A stretch of 50,497 nt of DNA from Kiritimatiellia bacterium (GTDB lineage Bacteria > Verrucomicrobiota > Kiritimatiellia > RFP12 > UBA1067): assembly GCA_017542055.1 (NCBI GenBank), contig JAFXXW010000024.1, positions 1 to 50,497 of the forward strand, given 5' to 3'. Position 1 is the stretch's first letter; each line of letters begins with the position of its first letter. Below, in pieces: positions 35,232 to 42,509 of this stretch. The position numbers were made by a program, and so were the translations under genes. Below the pieces are notes generated by a model that was not told the DNA's origin, made no database searches, and saw only the letters and a program-made list of their open reading frames with translations.

Positions 35232-36418
35232 GAAGAGCGTCGGCGCTATTGATGGCTTTGTGGACGATCGCGGTATTGAGCATCATGGTGCTGTCGTTCG
35301 CGGCCGAGGCGCATTTGCAGTCGGGCATCAACGTGTACGTGCGCGAGCGCAACCGGGTGAACCGGCTCACGGACGCCGGACAGCAGCTGGCGGAGGTGGT
35401 GCTGTGCGACTACCAGAACGCGCCGGAGTGGACAGACGGCGAGGATGCGTCGGCGCTGATGGAGGACGACCGGTGGGTCTTCGAGAAGCGCGAACTCAAA
35501 ACCGCCACCCGCTGCACGATCGGTCCCGTATTGCTGGACGAGGACAATCCGGAGTCGGGGACGGTCGAGGTGGAGATCGAAATTTCCAACGCCGGACAGG
35601 AAAACGCCATCAACATCAACGAGCTCTGGTCGGAGGGCGACGCCAGCTATCGGCTCCGGTGGGAGATGATTTTGCAGACGCACGGTATTCCGGAGGAACT
35701 GGAAACGCCGGAGGAAGGGACGATCAAATTGTGGAATATTCTCATCGCGAGCTGGAACGACTGGCGGGACGCCGATGACCAGGTTTTCGTGATGGACGGG
35801 CAGAGTTTGGGGGCGGAAAAGACGTGGTACAAGGAGGAGTACGAGAAGGACAAGGTGGAGGACGAGGACAAGCGGTTCCCGCGCAACGGGCAGATTCCCG
35901 ACATCCAGGAACTGGGCTACGTGCGGGGCTTCAAGGACTATCCGGCCGTGCTGACCGGAGGGGTGATCAATCCTTGGGCGAAAAAGGACGAGCAGATTTC
36001 GGTCAAGGGCATCGCGGGGGAATTCGGGGTGACGGGCAGCGCCAAGATCAACGTCAACAGTTGCACCATCAATCAGCTATTGACGGTGCCCGGCATCTAC
36101 GACGAGGACGATGACGACGAGCAGTCGAACGGACGCGAAATCGCCCAGGCGATAATCGACGGGCTTAAAGTCATGCCGGAGGGCAACGTGGACGAGTCGC
36201 GCACGTGGTGGCCGTACCGGGATTGGTCGGATCTCGTCAACCGGGTGGATGTGCAGATCGGCAACGAGGCCAGCAACTACCTCATCTACAAGCCGGATAA
36301 TAACAGCATTTTCAAAATCAAGATCTCCGGGGAATCGATGGGGATGAGCCGGGTGGTGCAGGCCAAGGGTTACGTGAAGGACGGAAAAGTCCGCTACATC
36401 GAATGGAGGGAGGACTGA
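35228..36418 (+). CDS. gspK: GspK-like minor pseudopilin
   Basis: 396 residues. N-terminus MRRASALLMALWTIAVLSIM is the GspK type, which lacks Glu+5. KINVNSCTINQLLTVPGI is the helix-hairpin-helix-like segment conserved in the GspK alpha-domain. In type II secretion K caps the pseudopilus tip with I and J. It overlaps gspJ (ATGA) and folD (TGATG). No secretin, ATPase or inner-membrane platform gene is in the window. Confidence 0.88.
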   Translation: MRRASALLMALWTIAVLSIMVLSFAAEAHLQSGINVYVRERNRVNRLTDAGQQLAEVVLCDYQNAPEWTDGEDASALMEDDRWVFEKRELKTATRCTIGPVLLDEDNPESGTVEVEIEISNAGQENAININELWSEGDASYRLRWEMILQTHGIPEELETPEEGTIKLWNILIASWNDWRDADDQVFVMDGQSLGAEKTWYKEEYEKDKVEDEDKRFPRNGQIPDIQELGYVRGFKDYPAVLTGGVINPWAKKDEQISVKGIAGEFGVTGSAKINVNSCTINQLLTVPGIYDEDDDDEQSNGREIAQAIIDGLKVMPEGNVDESRTWWPYRDWSDLVNRVDVQIGNEASNYLIYKPDNNSIFKIKISGESMGMSRVVQAKGYVKDGKVRYIEWRED

Positions 36419-37287
36419 TGGGCGCCAAAATCATCAGCGGCAAGGAGCTGTCCGCCAAATTGCGCGAGGAAATCGCCCGGGAAACGGCCAGTTTGCCGGT
36501 CAAGCCGGGCTTGGCGGTCATTCTGGCGGGAGACAATCCCGCGAGCCTGAGTTACGTGAAGGCCAAGGAAAAGGCGTGCCAGGAAGCGGGCATGTATTCG
36601 CGCGAGATTCGCCTCCCCGGGGACGTGTCCAAGGCGGAACTCCTGGGGACCATCCGGGAACTCAACGCCGATGCGGCCATTCACGGGATTCTGGTGCAGT
36701 TGCCGCTACCGAAGCACATTCCGGAAAAGGAAGTCATCGAGGCGATAAGTCCGGAAAAAGACGTGGACGGATTTACCGCCATCAATACGGGACGCATGCT
36801 GATCGGCGAAAAGTGCTTTTTGCCGTGCACGCCGCACGGAATCCTGAAGCTCATCGAGTTTGCGGGAATGGACCTTGCGGGCAAGCATGCGGTAGTGGTG
36901 GGGCGGAGCAACATCGTGGGCAAGCCCGTAGCGGCGCTTCTGTCGCGCAAGGAAGTCAATGCAACCGTCACCTTGTGCCACACCGGGACGCGCGATTTGG
37001 GCTTTTATACGCGCCAGGCCGATGTGGTGGTGGCGGCGACGGGAAGGGCCGGCACGCTTACTGGCGACATGCTTAAACCGGGAGCGGTAGTGATCGACGT
37101 GGGGGTTAACCGCATCCCCGATTCTACCCGGCCTTCCGGCTATCGTTTGACCGGCGACGCGGACTTCGAGAGCTGCGCTCCGGTCGCCTCGGCCATCACT
37201 CCCGTGCCCGGCGGAGTGGGACCTATGACGATCACGATGCTACTTTGGAACACTTTGGAAAGCGCCAAACTGCATGCGGCTCGATAA
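36418..37287 (+). CDS. folD: Methylene-THF dehydrogenase/cyclohydrolase
   Basis: 289 residues, normal length. It interconverts methylene-, methenyl- and formyl-tetrahydrofolate. Motifs are LAVILAGDNPASLSYVKAK with the catalytic Tyr/Lys pair, VQLPLPKHI, PEKDVDGFTAIN, the NADP loop VVGRSNIVGKPVA, and VPGGVGPMTITMLLWNT. ATG 36418 overlaps the gspK stop; its 3' end overlaps the next gene by 14 nt. Cotranscription with pseudopilin genes has no obvious functional meaning. Confidence 0.97.
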   Translation: MGAKIISGKELSAKLREEIARETASLPVKPGLAVILAGDNPASLSYVKAKEKACQEAGMYSREIRLPGDVSKAELLGTIRELNADAAIHGILVQLPLPKHIPEKEVIEAISPEKDVDGFTAINTGRMLIGEKCFLPCTPHGILKLIEFAGMDLAGKHAVVVGRSNIVGKPVAALLSRKEVNATVTLCHTGTRDLGFYTRQADVVVAATGRAGTLTGDMLKPGAVVIDVGVNRIPDSTRPSGYRLTGDADFESCAPVASAITPVPGGVGPMTITMLLWNTLESAKLHAAR

Positions 37288-38149
37288 GGCCATACTGGCT
37301 ACGCATCCCGACTTTTCCCGGTCGCGCATCGAGGGGCTGATCAAAAGCGGCTACGTGTCGGTGAATGGCGTGGAGGCGGTCAAAGCCGGGATGAAGGTGG
37401 ACGCGGACGACGAGATCGAGGTGGAGATTCCGCCCCCTGTTCCCGCCATCCCAGAGCCCGAAGATATTCCGCTTGACGTGGTGTTCGAGGACGAGGACGT
37501 CATCGTCATCGACAAGCCGGCAGGCATGGTGGTGCATCCGGCTCCGGGACACTTTGGCGGAACTTTGGTGAACGCTTTGCTCCATTATCTCCCGGAACTC
37601 GCGAATATCGGGGGCGTGGCGAGACCGGGTATCGTGCATCGACTGGACCAATATACGTCGGGCCTCATCATCGTGGCCAAGAGCGAGAAGGCGATGGAAG
37701 GGCTCGCTAAAGCGTTTTCCGACCACAAGTCGGTAGAGAAGACGTACCTCGCGATCTGTCACGGCAAACCGCGACTGCAGGCGGGGCGGATCGAAAATCT
37801 GATCGGACGCCACCCGGTGGACCGCAAGCGCATGGCCGTGCTGGAACGGGGCGGCAAGCGGGCCGTGACCAACTGGCAGGTGGTGCGCAGTCTGGACAAG
37901 GGCGTCAATCTGGTGGAGTGCCGCATCGAAACGGGACGGACGCACCAGATTCGCGTGCATATGGCGTCGCTCGGGATGCCGGTGGCGGGCGACAAGGTTT
38001 ACGGCAAGAGCGCGCTCGACAAGCAGCTTTCGCCCGTGCCGGAAAGACAGCTCTTGCATGCCTGGAAACTCAAGCTCTGGCATCCGGTCAAAAACGTTCC
38101 GGTGGAATTCGTCGCTCCCGTGCCGGAAGACATGAAGGCGTATCTATGA
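37274..38149 (+). CDS. rluD: RluD-type pseudouridine synthase (RluA family)
   Basis: 291 residues. N-terminal S4 RNA-binding domain (MRLDKAILATHPDFSRSRIEGLIKSG, residues 1-60), then the RluA catalytic domain: VIDKPAGMVVHPAPGH, the active-site HRLDQYTSG with the essential Asp, KTYLAICHG, and the ETGRTHQIRVHMASLG motif. It probably modifies 23S rRNA uridines as RluD does; the exact sites are not decidable. It begins 14 nt inside folD, and its stop overlaps trmB (ATGA). Confidence 0.93.
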   Translation: MRLDKAILATHPDFSRSRIEGLIKSGYVSVNGVEAVKAGMKVDADDEIEVEIPPPVPAIPEPEDIPLDVVFEDEDVIVIDKPAGMVVHPAPGHFGGTLVNALLHYLPELANIGGVARPGIVHRLDQYTSGLIIVAKSEKAMEGLAKAFSDHKSVEKTYLAICHGKPRLQAGRIENLIGRHPVDRKRMAVLERGGKRAVTNWQVVRSLDKGVNLVECRIETGRTHQIRVHMASLGMPVAGDKVYGKSALDKQLSPVPERQLLHAWKLKLWHPVKNVPVEFVAPVPEDMKAYL

Positions 38150-38802
38150 TCATCCAAATAACCGATCCCTGCCAACCGCTCAAGTTCGATTTGTCTAGAC
38201 CATTGGAAATCGAAGTGGGGTGCGGCAAAGGCAAGTTTCTGACCACTCGCGCCCAAGCGCATCCCGAGTGCGATTTTCTGGGCATCGAACGCATGCTCAA
38301 ACGCGTCCGGCTGTTCGAGGGCAAGTGTCGTCGCAACCGGCTGGGCAACGCGTACATTCTCCGGCTCGAGGCGCTCTATACGTTCCATTACTTGCTACCG
38401 GAACACCATGCGCGCAAGGTTTACGTGTTCTTCCCGGATCCCTGGCCCAAGAAGAAGCACCATTCGCACCGGCTCTTCGGTCCGCTCTTCCTGAACGCGC
38501 TCTGGAAACGGCTGGAGGTGGGCGGCAAGCTGGAATTCGCCACCGACCACCACGAATATTTCGAGGCGGTGTGCGAGTGGTTCCAGGGCGACAAGCGCTT
38601 CGAACGGGTGGAGCCGATGCCCCGGCCGAAAGAAGTGTGGACGGAATTCGAAACGATGTTCCGCGAGCAGGGATTGCCCATATATTCGGCGGCGTGGAGG
38701 TCGCTCCCGGCGGACGACAAACCGCTCGAGCCGTTGACCGTTCCCCCGGAAGCCGAGCCGCGCGAAGGCATCGTGCGCCGTTTGGGCAAGCGCGACCTTT
38801 AA
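38146..38802 (+). CDS. trmB: tRNA (guanine-N7)-methyltransferase
   Basis: 218 residues. It methylates G46 of tRNA. Features: SAM loop LEIEVGCGKGKFL, the substrate-binding motif YVFFPDPWPKKKHHSHRLF, and KLEFATDHHEYFE. An upstream in-frame extension to 37918 lies within the pseudouridine synthase gene and is not TrmB-like. Its TAA overlaps the stop of the convergent L,D-transpeptidase gene (38799-38802), with no space for a terminator. Confidence 0.95.
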   Translation: MIIQITDPCQPLKFDLSRPLEIEVGCGKGKFLTTRAQAHPECDFLGIERMLKRVRLFEGKCRRNRLGNAYILRLEALYTFHYLLPEHHARKVYVFFPDPWPKKKHHSHRLFGPLFLNALWKRLEVGGKLEFATDHHEYFEAVCEWFQGDKRFERVEPMPRPKEVWTEFETMFREQGLPIYSAAWRSLPADDKPLEPLTVPPEAEPREGIVRRLGKRDL

Positions 38803-39677
38803 GGTTCGACGATAACTTTGGTGTCGAAATCGGTGAGGCGATAAAGCCTCAAGGCGTTCCAGTTGGCCACCCGGAAGCATCCGTGCGACTCCGCGTTGCC
38901 GACGCTTTCGGGGTTGGGCGTGCCGTGAATGCCGTAGCCTTGCAAATCGAGTCCCCCGAGCCCGATCCACGCGAGTCCCACCGGATTGTTGGGGCCGGGT
39001 TCGAGAATGTAGCGCTTGATCTTGCCGCCATCGGGAGGAGGGGTGTCGGGGGTGAAAGTGTAGTTGGGGTTTTCGATGTGCGAAGTCACCGACAGCTCCC
39101 CGTGCGGAGGCAGATTGGCCTTGCTGGCGGCGATGGAACAGGGGAAAAAGGCAAGTAATTTGCCGTCCCGGTCGAACGCCAGGATTTCGCACCGCTTGAG
39201 GCTCACTTTGAGAATGGCCGCCTTTTGCTCGGGCCGGAACGCGCCGATATCGGGAATGCGGATCTTGTCGCCCGCGCGCACCTTGCTCCAGTCGGCGATT
39301 TCCGGGTTGATTTTTTCGAGACACTTTTGCGACACGTGTCCGCGCTCGGCGTACATCTCCTTCAAGGTGGAGTAGCCCATGTATTCGAGATCGGCCTTTT
39401 CTTCGGGCGTGGGCGGAATCTCCACCAGCTCGTTCACGTCCATCGCGGTGACCTTGACGAGTTTGACCGGGAAGGGCCGGTCGGGCAGGGTGCCGCCGGC
39501 TTTCTCGAACAGTTCTTTGGCGCGGGCGGACTTTTGCCCCCAGACACCGTCGATGCAGTTTACGGAAAAGCCGTAGCGGTCGAGCCAGCACTGGGCGTGG
39601 AAATGGTTGTTGGTCGCGAGAGGGTACGCGTCGGAAGCGAGCGACGCGGCCAAAAGCAATATGCACGCGGGCGACAT
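38799..39677 (-). CDS. Exported L,D-transpeptidase (YkuD domain)
   Basis: 292 residues with a signal peptide (MSPACILLLAASLASDAY). Residues about 25-60 resemble a peptidoglycan-binding repeat (WLDRYGFSVNCIDGVWG), a LysM-like segment (RAGDKIRIPDIGAF) follows, and the YkuD catalytic domain ends with GYGIHGTPNPESVG and SHGCFRVAN, with the nucleophilic Cys and its His. Such enzymes make 3-3 crosslinks or attach proteins to peptidoglycan. Its ATG overlaps the nuclease stop (TGATG). Last gene of the minus-strand operon; its stop codon overlaps that of trmB. Confidence 0.92.
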   Translation of the reverse strand: MSPACILLLAASLASDAYPLATNNHFHAQCWLDRYGFSVNCIDGVWGQKSARAKELFEKAGGTLPDRPFPVKLVKVTAMDVNELVEIPPTPEEKADLEYMGYSTLKEMYAERGHVSQKCLEKINPEIADWSKVRAGDKIRIPDIGAFRPEQKAAILKVSLKRCEILAFDRDGKLLAFFPCSIAASKANLPPHGELSVTSHIENPNYTFTPDTPPPDGGKIKRYILEPGPNNPVGLAWIGLGGLDLQGYGIHGTPNPESVGNAESHGCFRVANWNALRLYRLTDFDTKVIVEP

Positions 39678-40705
39678 CAGAACGCCTTGGAGTAGTGAGA
39701 AACGAACTGGTCGATCACGTCCACGAACCTGACCGGCCAAAGCCGGGTGGGAAGCTGGGCCTCCAGGGGCGAGCGGATGAAATCGGGCAGGTCGGGCATG
39801 AAGTTGAGTCCGGTCATCGCCTCCAGTTCGTCGACCGAGGCCAGATACCGGGCGGGATAGGCGCCATAGGGCACGTCTTGCGGCAGGATGACCGTGAGCG
39901 CCCGGACGTCGTAGCCTTCCTGCGCCACGATCGTCATATAGAACTTTTGCGGAATGTCGATGCCGGTCTCGCCGATCGTCATCCGGTTTGCGTCGTCCGA
40001 AATGCAGCCTACGACCACCCAGATTTCGCCGTACTTTTTCGTCCAGAAGTCGGCGATGCGATGTTCGAGTTCGCGCCAGGCGCCGCGATTGAGTTCGGCC
40101 GTCTGCGGCGAGATGTTGGACATGAGGAAAGTGCGCTTCTGCGACCATTCGCCGTAGCGGGTGACGATGGCGTAGTTGGGCGCCATGTGTCCCCGATCAT
40201 AGCCGCAACGCTTGTAGTCGCCGGGATCGGGACTGTTGGTCACCTGGGAGTCGCGAGAGAATTTGGGCCGCTCGCCCACCGGATAGCGCGCATCGTCCGT
40301 CACGTGGTAGGCCACCCACACCGGATGCCGGAGACTGGGGCTCCAGCCGATTTTGAATTCACCGCGATCGACCACCTCGATGTCGTCGGGCGCGGGTCCG
40401 CCCATACGCTCCGGTTCGCCCGCGAAACACACTTCGCCCGAGGGGGCGGCGGTGTCGTATTCGTAGATGCAGTCGTTGCCGGTAAGTCCCAGCGAATCGG
40501 TGATGTCGCTTACGGGATTGCCCACCCATTCCAGCGCCGAGGCGAGCGCGGGGAAATTCTGCTCGTAGCGGTCCAGCCATTTCCGGGGGTGGTGCACGAA
40601 CCATTCGCCGATGGTGGCGTAAATGGCGAAAACCACCAGGAAAACCGAAGTCGCCACGAATGACGGCTTGCGGTTTCCTTGGTCGCGTCTGCGTCTTCTG
40701 CTCAC
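39677..40705 (-). CDS. Membrane-anchored DNA/RNA non-specific endonuclease
   Basis: 342 residues. A basic N-terminus (VSRRRRRDQGNRKPS) precedes one transmembrane segment (FVATSVFLVVFAIYATIG), then a beta-beta-alpha-metal nuclease domain with the catalytic DRGHMAPNYAI (His173) and a later SNISPQ segment with the metal-binding Asn. The start is GTG at 40705, overlapping the zinc-ribbon stop as GTGA; there is no better start because the basic-TM N-terminus begins there. It would act outside the membrane, in nutrient scavenging or DNA degradation. The next gene is an L,D-transpeptidase. Confidence 0.88.
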   Translation of the reverse strand: MSRRRRRDQGNRKPSFVATSVFLVVFAIYATIGEWFVHHPRKWLDRYEQNFPALASALEWVGNPVSDITDSLGLTGNDCIYEYDTAAPSGEVCFAGEPERMGGPAPDDIEVVDRGEFKIGWSPSLRHPVWVAYHVTDDARYPVGERPKFSRDSQVTNSPDPGDYKRCGYDRGHMAPNYAIVTRYGEWSQKRTFLMSNISPQTAELNRGAWRELEHRIADFWTKKYGEIWVVVGCISDDANRMTIGETGIDIPQKFYMTIVAQEGYDVRALTVILPQDVPYGAYPARYLASVDELEAMTGLNFMPDLPDFIRSPLEAQLPTRLWPVRFVDVIDQFVSHYSKAF

Positions 40706-40935
40706 AGATCCCCTAGTTCGATGCGGATGGTCCGGCTCTTCATGGCGCCGGTGTTGATTTCGTGATCGTCGCTCGCGCCATGACGCACCACGCCGTCGTC
40801 CTTGTTGTCCGGCACCACGATCTGCGCCCCGCAAGCGGGGCACAGCGTGGTTTCGCCGATCATGTCGAGCGTGGCTTCGATTTCAGTTCCGCACTTTTCG
40901 CAGAGGAAACTGGTGAAGTTGGCTTCGTCGCCCAT
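40702..40935 (-). CDS. Small zinc-ribbon protein
   Basis: 77 residues with two cysteine pairs, CEKCGTEIEATLDMIGETT then CPAC, the classic zinc-ribbon spacing, and a hydrophilic tail (SRTIRIELGDL). No catalytic domain. The name and role cannot be assigned. It begins 3 nt after nagB and ends in a GTGA overlap with the nuclease gene, so it is coupled to both. Confidence 0.75.
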   Translation of the reverse strand: MGDEANFTSFLCEKCGTEIEATLDMIGETTLCPACGAQIVVPDNKDDGVVRHGASDDHEINTGAMKSRTIRIELGDL

Positions 40936-40938
40936 TTT

Positions 40939-41718
40939 TTACTTTCCCAGCTTGGTGGCGCTGCGCCACGCGTAGTACTTTTTCAGTTTGAGCTTCTTGG
41001 CGGCGGCCTCGTCGCAGAAGATCCAGGCGTCGTTGTGTGCCTGCAGCGCGGAAGCGGTGCAGAACTGGGACATCGGGCCTTCCACGCAGCCCTTGACCGC
41101 ATCCTGCTTGTTCTCGCCGAACGCCAGCATGATGATCTTCTTGGCTTCGCAGATGGTGCCGACGCCCATCGAAAGGGCGCTCTTGGGGACGGCGTCCATG
41201 TCGCCCTTGAAGAAGAGGCGCGCGTTGTCCTTGACCGTCGAAGGCGTGAGGTACACGATCGAGGTGCGGCTGTTGAGCGAGGTTCCGGGCTCGTTGAAGG
41301 CGATGTGGCCGTCCGAGCCGATGCCCAGCACCTGGATGTCGATGCCGCCGGCCTTCTTGATCTGGGCCTCGTACGCCTTGCATTCCTTGGCCGGATCCTT
41401 GGCCATGCCGTTGAGGACGTGGGTGTTGGAAAGCTTGATGTCGATCTTCTTGAACAGATTCTCGTTCATGAAGTAGCGATAGCTCTGGTCGTGCGTGCCG
41501 GGCAGGCCCACGTATTCGTCGAGGTTCCAGCTCTTGACTTCCTTGTAGCTGACCTTCTTGGCCTTGACCGCCTTGGCCATTTCCGTGTACATCAATACGG
41601 GAGTGGACCCGGTGGCGAGACCCAGCACCAGCTTGGGGTTGGCCTTGACGGCAGCGGTGATCATGTCGGCCGCGAGCTTCGAGGCCTCTTCCTTAGTCTT
41701 GCAGATTACAACTTCCAT
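40939..41718 (-). CDS. nagB: Glucosamine-6-phosphate deaminase
   Basis: 259 residues, typical length. It converts glucosamine 6-phosphate to fructose 6-phosphate and ammonia, linking amino-sugar recycling to glycolysis. Motifs: LGLATGSTPVLMY, the active-site SWNLDEYVGLPGTHDQSY, and LGIGSDGHIAFNEPG. AAAGGAC lies 7-13 nt before the ATG. It sits between rodZ and the zinc-ribbon gene and may use amino sugars from cell-wall turnover. Confidence 0.96.
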   Translation of the reverse strand: MEVVICKTKEEASKLAADMITAAVKANPKLVLGLATGSTPVLMYTEMAKAVKAKKVSYKEVKSWNLDEYVGLPGTHDQSYRYFMNENLFKKIDIKLSNTHVLNGMAKDPAKECKAYEAQIKKAGGIDIQVLGIGSDGHIAFNEPGTSLNSRTSIVYLTPSTVKDNARLFFKGDMDAVPKSALSMGVGTICEAKKIIMLAFGENKQDAVKGCVEGPMSQFCTASALQAHNDAWIFCDEAAAKKLKLKKYYAWRSATKLGK

Positions 41719-41752
41719 GGTTTGTCCTTTCGTATGGTTGTTTTGGTTTGGT

Positions 41753-42496
41753 TTAATCGATGTAAAGGGGCGGAACTTCCACCGGGACGCGCTTGGCGGG
41801 AACGGCAGGGGTCGCTTCCGGCGCGACTTCGACCGGGGCCGCTTCCGCTACCGGGGCGGGAGCCTGTTCCACGATCGGGGCCGGTTCCGTACCGGGAGTC
41901 TTGGTGGCCGAATAGAGGAACTTGACCGCCAGGCCAAGCGCCAGCAAAATCGCCGCGCCAACCGCATAGACCGTCACCATGCGCCAGTTGATTTCGATTT
42001 CCGGCAAGCCCGCTCCGGCCGGCATCTTGGGCTGGCGGAGTTCCTCGGGCGGACGCGGAGGATGATAGGTGCGACTGGTGGCCGGCTGAGGCGTGAAAGC
42101 GGGTTCAGGCTTGGGCGCATAGACCATTTCCGGCTTGGGGGCCGGTTTCGGCTGGGGCGCCGGAGTGGGAGCAGGTTGAGGCCGGGGCGCCGGAGCAGGC
42201 CGAGGCGGAGGAGGGGGTGGCGGCGCAGGCGGTTCCGCAACTTTGGCGGCAGCCGGACGCTTACCCGTATAAAGCGCCATGAATTCGTCCTGCAGCGGCT
42301 TGTAGTCGGTAATCCCGACCGCCTCGCAGTACATCTTGACGAAGCCGCGTCCGTAGATGGGAGCTACGATCTTCTTGAAGTTCTCCTGTTCCAGATCGCG
42401 AACGATCTGGCTCATCATGTGGGTTTTATTGGAAATGTCCGCAATCGACAGCCCCTTGGCCTCTCTTGCTTCGCGTAACGTTTTGCCCAGTTCCAT
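41753..42496 (-). CDS. rodZ: RodZ-like transmembrane helix-turn-helix protein
   Basis: 247 residues. Residues 1-75 form a Cro-type helix-turn-helix with the RodZ start (MELGKTLREAREAKGLSIAD). A long Pro/Ala-rich linker (roughly residues 83-150) leads to one transmembrane segment (VYAVGAAILLALGLAVKFL) and a second Pro/Val/Ala-rich tail. RodZ links MreB to the cell-shape machinery. It lacks a clear periplasmic beta-domain, so it may be a shortened form. AAAAGGAGC precedes the ATG. ftsK ends 13 nt upstream. Confidence 0.82.
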   Translation of the reverse strand: MELGKTLREAREAKGLSIADISNKTHMMSQIVRDLEQENFKKIVAPIYGRGFVKMYCEAVGITDYKPLQDEFMALYTGKRPAAAKVAEPPAPPPPPPPRPAPAPRPQPAPTPAPQPKPAPKPEMVYAPKPEPAFTPQPATSRTYHPPRPPEELRQPKMPAGAGLPEIEINWRMVTVYAVGAAILLALGLAVKFLYSATKTPGTEPAPIVEQAPAPVAEAAPVEVAPEATPAVPAKRVPVEVPPLYID

Positions 42497-42509
42497 GATT
42501 TGCTCCTTT

